A stretch of DNA of 64,000 bases, taken from positions 1 through 64,000 of the forward strand of contig NZ_JOJL01000011.1 of assembly GCF_000721705.1 (NCBI RefSeq), written 5' to 3'. Each line of letters opens with the position of its first letter. Position 1 is the stretch's first letter. Origin of the DNA: Actinoplanes subtropicus (GTDB taxonomy: Bacteria; Actinomycetota; Actinomycetes; Mycobacteriales; Micromonosporaceae). Shown one piece after another: positions 17,121 through 25,259 of this stretch. Below the pieces are notes generated by a model. It ran no database searches. It was not told the DNA's origin and was given only the letters and a program-made list of their open reading frames with translations. The translations under genes were made by a program, and so were the position numbers.

Positions 17121-17136
17121 AGTGAATCAAGTCACA
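17121..17136. promoter_or_regulatory. CRP/GlxR-like site
   Basis: AGTGAATCAAGTCACA matches the CRP-family consensus TGTGA-N6-TCACA at all but the first base. It lies 4 bp from the KstR box at 17141, between the thioesterase and the SRPBCC gene. cAMP-dependent control is inferred. Confidence 0.5.
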
Positions 17137-17140
17137 CTGC

Positions 17141-17154
17141 TATAACCTGTTCTA
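17141..17154. promoter_or_regulatory. KstR box
   Basis: TATAACCTGTTCTA fits TnnAACnnGTTnTA fully. It lies between the thioesterase gene (minus) and the SRPBCC gene (plus) and contains a TATAAC -10-like hexamer for the plus strand. Confidence 0.85.
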
Positions 17155-17179
17155 GTTGCTCGATCGAGGGAGGAACGCG

Positions 17180-17611
17180 ATGACCAAGGTGACCGTCGAG
17201 GCCGATGCCAAGGCAGATCCGCAGCGGGTGTGGGACGTGCTGGCGACCCCGGCACGGGTCCCGGAATGGAACACGATGCACGAGGGATTCACCGGCGATG
17301 TGCCCGCGACCCTCGGCGAGGGCGACACGTACAAGCAGAAGGTGAAGCTGATGGGCATGCCCGCCGAGATGGCCTGGCGGGTCACCACGGCGGCCGCGCC
17401 CGGCCGGCTCGAGCAGGCCGGCGACGGCCCGATGGGCGTTAAGGCGAAGAACGTCTTCGTGGTCGAGCCGACCGACGCGGGCTCGCACATCACGTACGAG
17501 ATGGAGTTCGTCGGCCCGGCGCTCAAGGGCCCGATGGCCGGCATGCTGGAGAAGCAGGCCGGCGCCGCGGGCAAGCAGGCCCTGGAGAAGCTGGTCGGGC
17601 TGGTCGAATAG
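17180..17611 (+). CDS. SRPBCC (CoxG/polyketide-cyclase-like) protein
   Basis: 143 residues forming one START/Bet v1-like fold (TKVTVEADAKADPQRVWDVL, then PEWNTMHEG). The fold offers a hydrophobic cavity for steroid- or acyl-type ligands; no catalytic residue is obvious. The ATG at 17180 follows GGGAGG. Right behind a KstR box and 7 nt before the convergent end of kstR, so a ligand-binding role for a sterol intermediate is plausible but inferred. Confidence 0.82.
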   Translation: MTKVTVEADAKADPQRVWDVLATPARVPEWNTMHEGFTGDVPATLGEGDTYKQKVKLMGMPAEMAWRVTTAAAPGRLEQAGDGPMGVKAKNVFVVEPTDAGSHITYEMEFVGPALKGPMAGMLEKQAGAAGKQALEKLVGLVE

Positions 17612-17618
17612 CCAGGCC

Positions 17619-18239
17619 CTACCGCAGCAGCAGCCGGCTGGCCAGTTCCAGGTGATTCGCCACGTCGTTCGCCGAGGCGCGGCGGGTCACCCAGGCCACC
17701 AGGTTGGAGAGCCACACGTCGCCGATGACCCGGGCCTTGGCCCGGTCGTCGGCGGTCGGCTCGCCGTCGTGCATGGCGCGCGTGAACATCTCCTCCATGA
17801 GGCGGGCCACCGCGTTCACCTCGGCGCTCGCCGAGGGGTCGGCGAACATGAACGCCCGGGTCATCGCCTCGGCGAGCAGCGGCTCGCGCTGCATCGACCG
17901 GGTCACCCGGGCGAGCACGAACTGCATGCGTTCGTGCGCGCTGTCGCCGGGGATCGGCTTGCGCTCCAGCTTCTCCTGGATCTGCTCCAGCTCCAGCGCG
18001 AGCGCGGACACCAGCAGGTGGATCTTCGAGGGGAAGTAGCGGTACAGCGTGCCGAGGGCGACCTCGGCGCGCTCCGCGACGGTGCGCATCTGCACCGCCT
18101 CGTAGCCGCCCTTGGACGCCAGCTGCAGCGTCGCCTCGAGGATCCGGCGGCGCCTGTCCCGCTGGGCGGCGGAGCCCTGCTCGCCGTCGAGCGTGCTGCG
18201 GACGGCGCCAGTACTGGTATTCGTTCTCGGTGCTGCCAT
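17619..18239 (-). CDS. kstR: TetR-family repressor of cholesterol catabolism KstR
   Basis: 206 residues. The TetR helix-turn-helix (about 33-79: RRILEATLQLASKGGYEAVQ, then LGTLYRYFPSKIHLLVSAL) and the ligand-binding part (REPLLAEAMTRAFMFADPSA; ARVIGDVWLSNLVAWVTRRASA) follow mycobacterial KstR almost segment by segment. KstR represses steroid uptake, side-chain and ring A/B genes and is released by 3-oxo-cholestenoyl-CoA. The ATG at 18239 has AGAGG upstream. The KstR box at 18306, between it and fadE28, implies autoregulation. Its likely targets are the other boxes in this window. Confidence 0.95.
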   Translation of the reverse strand: MAAPRTNTSTGAVRSTLDGEQGSAAQRDRRRRILEATLQLASKGGYEAVQMRTVAERAEVALGTLYRYFPSKIHLLVSALALELEQIQEKLERKPIPGDSAHERMQFVLARVTRSMQREPLLAEAMTRAFMFADPSASAEVNAVARLMEEMFTRAMHDGEPTADDRAKARVIGDVWLSNLVAWVTRRASANDVANHLELASRLLLR

Positions 18240-18305
18240 CGTTACCTCTCGCGGCGGCTCGGGTCCTCCCATCAGCGTAGCAACGGATTGTTTCGCCGCT
18301 GGAAC

Positions 18306-18319
18306 TGAAACGTGTTCTA
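18306..18319. promoter_or_regulatory. KstR box
   Basis: TGAAACGTGTTCTA fits TnnAACnnGTTnTA. Between kstR (minus) and fadE28 (plus), 9 nt before the fadE28 ATG; expected to control both. Confidence 0.9.
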
Positions 18320-18327
18320 ATGGCGGA

Positions 18328-19254
18328 ATGGGTCCGGACTTCGCGCTCGACGAAGCTCAGGAGGCGATCGTCCGCCTCGCCGGCGAGGTGCTCGGCGACG
18401 ACACCGGCACGCCGGAACATCTCTGGAAATCCCTCGGCCAGGCCGGGCTGCTGAGCCTCGCGGCGCCGGCCGAACTGGGCGGCGCCGGGCTCGGTGTGGT
18501 CGAGACCGGTCTGCTGCTGACCGAGATCGGGCGGCACGCGGCGCCGGTGCCGGCCTGGTCCACGCTGTCGCTCGGGGTGCTGCCGGTGGCCCGCTGGGGC
18601 AGTCCGGAGCAGCAGCGTGACCTGTTGACCGGCCGCGTGCTGACCGCCGCGCTGGGCGCGCCGGGGACCGGAACCGATCGGATCAGCGGGCAGTGGAGCG
18701 TGGCGCCGGATGCCGACCGCGCCTACCGCGTCATCGTGCCGACCGAGGCGGGGCTGGCGTTGGTCGATCCGGCCGGGCCGGGCGTGACGCTGGAACCGGT
18801 CCTGCGCCTCCGGGACGCCCCCGTGGAGCCGATCGGGGGCGATGCAAAAGCTTTGCGGAGGTACGCCGTGGCCGGGGCCTGCGCGCTCGGTGCCGGCGCG
18901 CTCGCCGGTGCGCTGGCGATGACCGCCGACCACGTGCGGGACCGCCATCAGTTCGGCCGGCCGCTGGCCACGTTCCAGGCGGTCGCCCAGCAGATCGCCG
19001 ACGTCTACGTGGCCTCCCGCACGATGCACCTGGTGTCGCTGGCGGCGAGCTGGACCCTCGACGACGAGGACCTGTCCACCGCCGCGTACTGGCTGTCGAG
19101 CGAGGCGCTGCCGGCCCTGCGCACCTGCCACCACCTGCACGGCGGGCTCGGGCTCGACGTCGAGTACCCGCTGCACCGGCACACCGCCCTGGTCCGCGAT
19201 CTGGTTCGCCACCTGGATCGGATGGGAGCCGACGGTGTTCATCGACCTGACTGA
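18328..19254 (+). CDS. fadE28: Acyl-CoA dehydrogenase subunit FadE28 (ChsE1-type)
   Basis: 308 residues, shorter than a normal acyl-CoA dehydrogenase, as expected for the smaller subunit of the alpha2beta2 steroid enzymes. GLGVVETGLLLTEIGRHAAP, RHQFGRPLATFQAVAQQIAD and CHHLHGGLGLDVEYPLHRH match FadE28. With FadE29 it forms the complex that dehydrogenates the propanoyl-CoA side chain (3-oxo-4-pregnene-20-carboxyl-CoA). It overlaps fadE29 by 20 nt, starts the operon fadE28-fadE29-chsH-ltp2, and the start is immediately after the KstR box. Confidence 0.92.
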   Translation: MGPDFALDEAQEAIVRLAGEVLGDDTGTPEHLWKSLGQAGLLSLAAPAELGGAGLGVVETGLLLTEIGRHAAPVPAWSTLSLGVLPVARWGSPEQQRDLLTGRVLTAALGAPGTGTDRISGQWSVAPDADRAYRVIVPTEAGLALVDPAGPGVTLEPVLRLRDAPVEPIGGDAKALRRYAVAGACALGAGALAGALAMTADHVRDRHQFGRPLATFQAVAQQIADVYVASRTMHLVSLAASWTLDDEDLSTAAYWLSSEALPALRTCHHLHGGLGLDVEYPLHRHTALVRDLVRHLDRMGADGVHRPD

Positions 19255-20368
19255 GGAGCAACACGACCTGCGGGCGCGCCTGCGGGCGTACCTTCGCGAG
19301 GTTTTGTCCGCCGAAGAGCGCACGGCGATGCTGCGCGAGCGGCACGGCGGGGTCTACCGCGAACTGGTGCGGCGGCTCGGGCGCGACGGGTGGCTGGGAA
19401 TGGCCTTTCCGCGCGAGTACGGCGGGGGCGGGCTCGGGCCGATGGAGCAGCAGATCTTCGTGAACGAGGCGGCGCGCGCCGACGTGCCGCTGCCTGCGGT
19501 GACGCTGCAGACCGTGGCGCCGACGCTGCTCGCGCACGGATCGGACGAGCAGAAACGGTTCTTCCTGCCGCCGATCCTGGCCGGGGAGTTGCACTTCGCG
19601 ATCGGTTACACCGAGCCGGAGGCGGGGACCGACCTGGCCGCGCTGCGCACCCGGGCGGTGCGCGACGGCGACGAGTACGTGGTGAACGGGCAGAAGACGT
19701 TCACCACGGGCGCGCACGACGCCGACTATCTGTGGCTGGCCTGCCGGACCGATCCGGACGCGCCGCGCCACAAAGGACTGTCGATCCTGATCGTGGACAC
19801 GGCCGATCCGGGCTACTCGTGGACGCCGATCATCACGTTCGACGGCGCGCACCACATCAACTCGGTCTACCTCAACGACGTCCGGGTGCCGGTGTCGCGC
19901 CGGGTGGGCGCGGAGAACGGCGGCTGGCGGCTGCTCACCACCCAGCTCAACCACGAGCGCGTCATGCTCGGCCCGGCCGGCCGGCTCGGCGCCATCGTCG
20001 ACCGGGTCGCGGACTTCTTTCAAGGTCAAGATCACTCCGACGTACGCCGGGCGCTGGCGCGCGCGTCCGCCTGCCTGCGGGTGAACGAACTGCTCAACTG
20101 GCAGGTGGCCGGCGCGGAGCCGAACGCGGCCGACGCCTCGGCCACCAAGGTGTTCTCCTCGGAACGGCTGCTGCGGCACGCCCAGGAGCTGGAGGAGGCG
20201 GTCTGGCGGCACGGCGACCCGGCCGATCCGGCGACCGCCGAGTTGCTCACCTGGCTGGATGTGCAGGCCAAGCGGAACCTCGTGCTGACCTTCGGCGGCG
20301 GGGTCAACGAGATCCAGCGGGAGATCATCGCGGCGGCGGGGCTCGGCCTGCCCCGGGTGCCGAGGTAG
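19235..20368 (+). CDS. fadE29: Acyl-CoA dehydrogenase subunit FadE29 (ChsE2-type)
   Basis: 377 residues, full-length acyl-CoA dehydrogenase fold. FAIGYTEPEAGTDLAALRTR (FAD/substrate loop), VNGQKTFTTGA and the C-terminal FGGGVNEIQREIIA are clear. In the FadE28-FadE29 heterotetramer this subunit brings the catalytic Glu. It acts on the last, three-carbon side chain, in the step before ChsH and Ltp2. Overlaps fadE28 by 20 nt and is followed 10 nt later by the fused chsH gene. Confidence 0.93.
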   Translation: MFIDLTEEQHDLRARLRAYLREVLSAEERTAMLRERHGGVYRELVRRLGRDGWLGMAFPREYGGGGLGPMEQQIFVNEAARADVPLPAVTLQTVAPTLLAHGSDEQKRFFLPPILAGELHFAIGYTEPEAGTDLAALRTRAVRDGDEYVVNGQKTFTTGAHDADYLWLACRTDPDAPRHKGLSILIVDTADPGYSWTPIITFDGAHHINSVYLNDVRVPVSRRVGAENGGWRLLTTQLNHERVMLGPAGRLGAIVDRVADFFQGQDHSDVRRALARASACLRVNELLNWQVAGAEPNAADASATKVFSSERLLRHAQELEEAVWRHGDPADPATAELLTWLDVQAKRNLVLTFGGGVNEIQREIIAAAGLGLPRVPR

Positions 20369-20378
20369 GGGGTTTCGG

Positions 20379-21608
20379 GTGGCGGAGTCGATCGAGGAGG
20401 CCGCGCACCGGATCGCGGCGGCCGGGCCGTCGCCGGCGCGGGTGGCCCGGGATCCGGTGAACATGCCGGCGATCCGCGACTGGCTGGCCGCGATCGGCGA
20501 CACCAACCCGGTCTACGAGCGGAAAGGGCTTGCCCCGCCCGCGATGATCCAGGTGTGGACCATGCCGGGGCTGCTCGGGTTCCGGGATCCGGCCGACCCG
20601 TTGGGGGCCATGTCGGCGGTGCTCGACGAGGCGGGCTTCACCTCGGTGGTCGCGACCGATTGTGCGCAGACGTACCACCGCTACCTGCGCGAGGGGGAAA
20701 CGGTCGCGGTGACCGGCCGGCTCACCGACGTGATCGGTCCGAAGAGGACCGCGCTCGGCGAGGGCTGGTTCTTCACCACTGAGAGCACCTGGGTGGTGGG
20801 CGACGAGCCGGTGGCCGGGATGCGGTTCCGGATCCTGAAGTTCCGGCCGGGCACGGCCCGGCCGGCCGGGCCCGTTTCGCCCCCGATCCGGCCGGTGATC
20901 GGCCAGGACAGCGCTTTCTTCTGGGACGGTGTCTCGGCCGGCGAGTTGCGAATCCAGCGGTGCGGTGACTGCGGCGCGCTGCGGCATCCGCCGGGGCCGG
21001 CCTGCCCGCGGTGCGGGGCGCTGAAGCCGGAGTATGCGGTGGCGTCCGGGAGCGGGCGCATCCACAGCTACGTGGTGCACCACCATCCGCCGCTGCCCGG
21101 GCGGCGGTCGCCGGTGGTGGTCGCGCTGGTCGACCTGGACGAGGGAGTGCGGATGGTGGGGGAGGTGCTCGGCGTCCGGCCGGACGAGGTGCGGATCGGC
21201 GACGAGGTGCGGGCCTTGTTCGCGGACGGGCTGCCGGTGTGGCGGCCGGCCGGGCAGGTGGTGCTACCGCCATTTTCGCTCGAGGTGACGCCGACCGTCG
21301 TGGTCAGCACGGCGCTGGCCACCCGCGACTTCCAGGACGTGCACCACGACCGGGACGCGGCGGTGCGGCGCGGCAGCAAGGACATCTTCCTGAACATCCT
21401 GACGACGACCGGGCTGGTGCAGCGGTATGTGACCGACTGGGCCGGGCCGGGGGCGGTGCTGAGCGGGATAGCGATCCGGCTCGGGGCGCCCTGCTACCCG
21501 TACGACACGCTGACCTTCACGGGCACGGCCTCCGGTGGTGCGGTCACGGTGAGCGGGCGGACCGCCGGCGGCGAGCACGTCTCCGGGACCGTGCGGGTGG
21601 CGTCGTGA
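20379..21608 (+). CDS. chsH2: Fused steroid enoyl-CoA hydratase ChsH2-ChsH1
   Basis: 409 residues in three parts. Residues 1-160 are the MaoC-like domain of ChsH2. Residues 180-300 are its DUF35 zinc-ribbon/OB domain (CGDCGA...CPRCGA, Cys195, 198, 209, 212). Residues 305-409 match ChsH1 (STALATRDFQDVHHDRDAA; KDIFLNIL; VTDWAGPG), including the Asp/His of the hydratase motif. In Mycobacterium and Rhodococcus ChsH1 and ChsH2 are separate proteins forming a heterotetramer. Here one polypeptide holds both with no stop or shift between them. It should hydrate the 17-propenoyl-CoA intermediate and dock Ltp2 through DUF35. The GTG start overlaps no neighbour; Ltp2 begins at its stop (GTGA). Confidence 0.93.
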   Translation: MAESIEEAAHRIAAAGPSPARVARDPVNMPAIRDWLAAIGDTNPVYERKGLAPPAMIQVWTMPGLLGFRDPADPLGAMSAVLDEAGFTSVVATDCAQTYHRYLREGETVAVTGRLTDVIGPKRTALGEGWFFTTESTWVVGDEPVAGMRFRILKFRPGTARPAGPVSPPIRPVIGQDSAFFWDGVSAGELRIQRCGDCGALRHPPGPACPRCGALKPEYAVASGSGRIHSYVVHHHPPLPGRRSPVVVALVDLDEGVRMVGEVLGVRPDEVRIGDEVRALFADGLPVWRPAGQVVLPPFSLEVTPTVVVSTALATRDFQDVHHDRDAAVRRGSKDIFLNILTTTGLVQRYVTDWAGPGAVLSGIAIRLGAPCYPYDTLTFTGTASGGAVTVSGRTAGGEHVSGTVRVAS

Positions 21609-22732
21609 TCGCGGGGGCGGCGGCGATCGCGGGCATCGGGGCCACCGAGTTCTCCAAGGACTCCGGGCGCAGCGAGCTGCGGCTGGCGGTCGAGGCGGTG
21701 CGGGCCGCGCTCGACGACGCCGGGCTGCAACCGTCCGACGTGGACGGGCTGGTCACCTTCACCATGGACGACAACGCCGAGACGGCGGTGGCCCGGGAGA
21801 TAGGCGCGGGCGAGCTCACGTTCCTGAGCCGGATCGGGTACGGCGGCGGGGCCGCGTGCGCGGTGGTGCAGCAGGCGGTGCTCGCGGTGGCGACCGGGGT
21901 GGCGCGGACGGTGGTCTGCTACCGGGCGCTCAACGAACGATCCGGTCGCCGCTTCGGGCAGGCGACGATGGCGCCGGGCCTGGACGCGAGCTGGCACTAC
22001 CCGATGGGGCTGGCCACGCCGGCGGCGATGGTGGCGATGGTGGCCCGGCGGTACATGCACGACTACGGCGCCACCACGGAGGACTTCGGCCGGGTGACCG
22101 TGGCGGCCCGGCGCTACGCGGCGACCAACCCGGCCGCGTGGTTCTTCGGCCGGCCGATCACCCTCGACGACCACCAGGCGTCGCGCTGGATCGCCGAGCC
22201 GCTGCGGCTGCTGGACTGCTGCCAGGAGAGCGACGGCGCGGTCGCGGTGGTGGTGACCTCGGCGTCGCGGGCCCGGGACCTGCGCCGGCCGCCGGTGGTG
22301 ATCGCCGCGGCGGCGCAGGGGAGCGGGCCCGACCAGTTCACGATGACCAGCTACTACCGCGACGACATGGGTGCGTTGCCGGAGATGGGCGTGGTCGGGC
22401 GGCAGTTGTGGAGCCAGTCCGGCCTTACGCCGGGGGACGTCCGGGCGGCGGTGCTCTATGACCACTTCACCCCGTACGTGCTGCTGCAGTTGGAGGAATT
22501 GGGTTTTTGCGGCCGGGGTGAGGCGGGGCATCTGATCGCTTCCGATCGGCTGCCGATCAACCCGAACGGCGGGCAGCTGGGGGAGGCGTACATCCACGGC
22601 ATGAACGGGATCGCCGAGGCGGTGCGCCAGATCCGGGGCACGGCCGCCAACCAGATCGCCGGCGACGGGCCGGTGCTGGTCACGGCCGGGACGGGGGTGC
22701 CGACGAGCGGCCTGATCCTCAGCGCGGCGTGA
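21605..22732 (+). CDS. ltp2: Steroid side-chain retro-aldolase Ltp2
   Basis: 375 residues of thiolase fold (SCP2-thiolase-like). AAAIAGIGATEFSKDSGRSE, VDGLVTFTMDDNAETAVARE and LPINPNGGQLGEAYIHGMNG are typical of Ltp2, which cleaves the hydrated propanoyl-CoA side chain into androstenedione and propionyl-CoA. It needs the DUF35 domain of the ChsH2 part, encoded just upstream with a 4-nt GTGA overlap. The end overlaps the convergent chsH3 gene by 14 nt. Confidence 0.93.
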   Translation: MIAGAAAIAGIGATEFSKDSGRSELRLAVEAVRAALDDAGLQPSDVDGLVTFTMDDNAETAVAREIGAGELTFLSRIGYGGGAACAVVQQAVLAVATGVARTVVCYRALNERSGRRFGQATMAPGLDASWHYPMGLATPAAMVAMVARRYMHDYGATTEDFGRVTVAARRYAATNPAAWFFGRPITLDDHQASRWIAEPLRLLDCCQESDGAVAVVVTSASRARDLRRPPVVIAAAAQGSGPDQFTMTSYYRDDMGALPEMGVVGRQLWSQSGLTPGDVRAAVLYDHFTPYVLLQLEELGFCGRGEAGHLIASDRLPINPNGGQLGEAYIHGMNGIAEAVRQIRGTAANQIAGDGPVLVTAGTGVPTSGLILSAA

Positions 22733-23549
22733 TGACCGAGTCGGCGAGGGCCGGGACGTCGTCGCGGTCGGCGACCGTGGTCAGCAGGACGAGGCGGCCG
22801 TCCTCGCGCCAGATCCGGGTGCGCAGGGTCTCGCCGGGGAAGACGACGCCGGCGAACCGGGCCGAGTAACCGCCGAGCCGGTCCGGGTCGCCGTCGAACT
22901 CGGCGTCGATCGCCGCCTTGGCCACGACGGCGTACGTGCACAAACCGTGCAGGATCGGTCGCGGGAAGCCGGCCCGGTGCGCGAAGGCCGGGTCGACGTG
23001 CAGCGGATTCCGGTCGCCGCACAGCCGGTACCAGAGCGCCTGCCGCGGATCGGTGGGCGAGAGGACCTCGTGGTCCGGAGCGCGATCCGGCACCGGCACC
23101 TTGGTGGACGGGCCACGGTCGCCGCCGAAGCCGCCCTCGCCCTTCGCGAAGATGGTGTTCCGGCTGGTGAACAGGTCGGTCACGGTCTCGGTGACGATGA
23201 CCGCGGCGGTGCCCTTGTCGTGGACGGCGGCGATCCGTGAGCGCGCACGGCAATGGCCCGTCACCGGGATCGGGCGGTGCAGCACGAGTTCCTGCCGGCC
23301 GTGCACGACCCGGGCCAGGTCGACGTCGATGCCGGGCATCTTCACCGCGGGCGGATCGGTGTCGCGCAGCGTGGTCGCGACCGTGGCGAAGGTGGGCAGC
23401 ACGCCGCGCAGCGCGTCCTCGTACACGTAGGACAGTTCGTCCGGGCCGGCGCCGACGGCCAGGTGGTACAGCAGCACGTCGGTGCTGTCCCAGCTGAGGT
23501 CGCGGCCGGGCAACTCGGCGCCGACGGCGGTGGCGGGGTCGATCGGCAT
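22719..23549 (-). CDS. chsH3: MaoC-family enoyl-CoA hydratase, ChsH3-like
   Basis: 276 residues: a degenerate hotdog half (1-150) and a MaoC half with the catalytic pattern (GDRNPLHVDPAFAHRAGFPRP, then ILHGLCTYAVVAK). Two-hotdog hydratases of this type (Rv3538 group) hydrate the five-carbon side-chain enoyl-CoA. SD GAGGAG precedes the ATG, which shares a base with the stop of kstD (TGATG). The pair kstD-chsH3 is thus one transcript starting at the box at 25238. Confidence 0.9.
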   Translation of the reverse strand: MPIDPATAVGAELPGRDLSWDSTDVLLYHLAVGAGPDELSYVYEDALRGVLPTFATVATTLRDTDPPAVKMPGIDVDLARVVHGRQELVLHRPIPVTGHCRARSRIAAVHDKGTAAVIVTETVTDLFTSRNTIFAKGEGGFGGDRGPSTKVPVPDRAPDHEVLSPTDPRQALWYRLCGDRNPLHVDPAFAHRAGFPRPILHGLCTYAVVAKAAIDAEFDGDPDRLGGYSARFAGVVFPGETLRTRIWREDGRLVLLTTVADRDDVPALADSVITPR

Positions 23550-25237
23550 CAGCCCTCCTCGGCGGGATCGAGCGAAGTCGGCTTGCCCGCCGCGCTCGCC
23601 GCCGGATCGAGGGCGGCGAGGTCGAGGGCGGCCAGGTAGCCGAAGGTGATGGCCGGACCGAGGGTAGCGCCCGCGCCGGCGTAGCTGCGGCCCATCACGG
23701 CCGCGCTGGTGTTGCCGGCCGCGTACAGGCCGAGGATGGGTGTGCCGTCCGGGCGCAGCACCCGGGCCCGCTCGTCGGTGCGCAGGCCGCCCTTGGTGCC
23801 CAGGTCGCCGGGGACCATCCGGAACGCGTAGAACGGGGGCTTGGCCAGCGCGCCCAGGCAGGGGTTGGGCCGCTGGCGGGGGTCGCCGTAGTAGCGGTCG
23901 TACGCCGAGTCGCCGCGGCGGAAGTCCTCGTCCAGGCCGGCCGCCGCGAACCCGTTGAACCGCCGCACGGTCTCGCCCAGCGCCCCGGCCGGCACGCCGA
24001 TCGCGGCGGCCAGGTCGTCGAGCGATCCGGCCCTGTGCGCCACCCCGGCGGCGAACCAGCGGCGTGGCAGCGGGGCGCGCGGCCCCCGCCCGGCGAACAG
24101 ATAGCGGTCCCGGTAGGTCTGGTCGGCGATCAGCCAGGCGGGCAGGGTCACCTCCGGCGACAGCATGGCGTGCACGGCATCGACGTACGGCGCGGACTCG
24201 TTGACGAAGCGCTTGCCGGTGCTGTCCACCAGCAGACAGCCGGGCTGGTTGCGCTCGGCGAGGCAGAAGTACGGCCCGCCGGTCAGCGGGATCGACGGCC
24301 CCCACCACGCCTCGTCCATCAGGTCGAGCGCCGCGCCGAGCTGCGCACCCGCCTCGATGCCGTCGCCGGTGTTGCCGGCCGCGCCGACCGTCCACTCCGT
24401 GCCGATATCCTGATATTTCCGGCGCATCGCTTCGTTGTGCTCAAAGCCGCCGCTGGCCAGCAGCACGCCCCGCCGCGCGCGGAACGTCCGCTCACCCGAC
24501 CGCACCCCGACCACCCGGACCGGTCCGTCACCGTCCGCGAGGATCAGGTCGGTCATCGGGGTGTCGAGCAGCACCGGCACGCCCGCAGTCCGGAGCCCCG
24601 CGCGTAGCCCGCCGGCCAAGGCCTGGCCCAAGGCGAGGCGCCGTCGCCCCAGCAGCCGCGCGGCGAGGCCCCGCCCCGCCAGCTTGGCCGCGGTGAGGAC
24701 GGCCCGCGGGTGCCTGGTCCCCAGCGACAGCCACCGATAGTCCACCTGGGTGACCGCGATCCCGTCCGGCGCCGCCTGGTACGGCGGGGCCAGCCGGTCC
24801 AGATCGGCCCCCACCAGCCGGGCGTCCAGCGGCTTCGGCTCGACGCTGCGCCCGGCCGCGACCCCGCCCGGAGCCTCGGGGTAGTAGTCGGCATAGCCGG
24901 GCACCCAGGCGAACTCGAGCGGCGTGTGAGCGCTCACGAACGCGAGCACGCCGGGCCCGGCGGACAGGAACGCGTTCTGCCGCGCGGCGGTCGCGTCCGG
25001 TCCCGCGACGTGCGCGAGATAGCTCGTGGCGTCGCCCGTGATGCCGGCCCGCGCGAGCACCTCGTTGCCGGGCATCCACAGGCCGCCGCCCGAGCGTGCG
25101 GTCGATCCGCCGTACGTGGCCGCCTTTTCCAGCACGACCGCGCTCAACCCGTGGTGCGCCGCGGCGAGCGCCGCGACCATGCCCGCGCCGCCGCTGCCGA
25201 CCACGACAACGTCGTATTCCTCTTCCGCCACCGTCAC
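23549..25237 (-). CDS. kstD: 3-ketosteroid delta1-dehydrogenase KstD
   Basis: 562 residues. An FAD-binding Rossmann motif (VVVVGSGGAGMVAALAA, 10-26) and the KstD signature GGSTARSGGGLWMPGNEVL are followed by the catalytic domain; the C-terminus has GLYAAGNTSAAVMGRSYAGAG, FAD contact. It inserts the C1-C2 double bond in ring A of 3-ketosteroids, with FAD, in the cytoplasm. The GTG start touches the KstR box at 25238. A TATAAC -10 hexamer (minus strand) ends 8 nt from the GTG, so a leaderless message is likely. Followed directly by chsH3. Confidence 0.95.
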   Translation of the reverse strand: MTVAEEEYDVVVVGSGGAGMVAALAAAHHGLSAVVLEKAATYGGSTARSGGGLWMPGNEVLARAGITGDATSYLAHVAGPDATAARQNAFLSAGPGVLAFVSAHTPLEFAWVPGYADYYPEAPGGVAAGRSVEPKPLDARLVGADLDRLAPPYQAAPDGIAVTQVDYRWLSLGTRHPRAVLTAAKLAGRGLAARLLGRRRLALGQALAGGLRAGLRTAGVPVLLDTPMTDLILADGDGPVRVVGVRSGERTFRARRGVLLASGGFEHNEAMRRKYQDIGTEWTVGAAGNTGDGIEAGAQLGAALDLMDEAWWGPSIPLTGGPYFCLAERNQPGCLLVDSTGKRFVNESAPYVDAVHAMLSPEVTLPAWLIADQTYRDRYLFAGRGPRAPLPRRWFAAGVAHRAGSLDDLAAAIGVPAGALGETVRRFNGFAAAGLDEDFRRGDSAYDRYYGDPRQRPNPCLGALAKPPFYAFRMVPGDLGTKGGLRTDERARVLRPDGTPILGLYAAGNTSAAVMGRSYAGAGATLGPAITFGYLAALDLAALDPAASAAGKPTSLDPAEEG

Positions 25238-25253
25238 TAGAACAGGTTATAGT
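25238..25253. promoter_or_regulatory. KstR box with two divergent -10 elements
   Basis: TAGAACAGGTTATA (25238-25251) fits TnnAACnnGTTnTA. It fills the 22-nt gap between two divergent GTG starts. TATAAC (minus strand, for kstD) and TATAGT (25248-25253, plus strand) lie 6-8 nt from each GTG, as for leaderless promoters. Confidence 0.85.
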
Positions 25254-25259
25254 TTTTCC

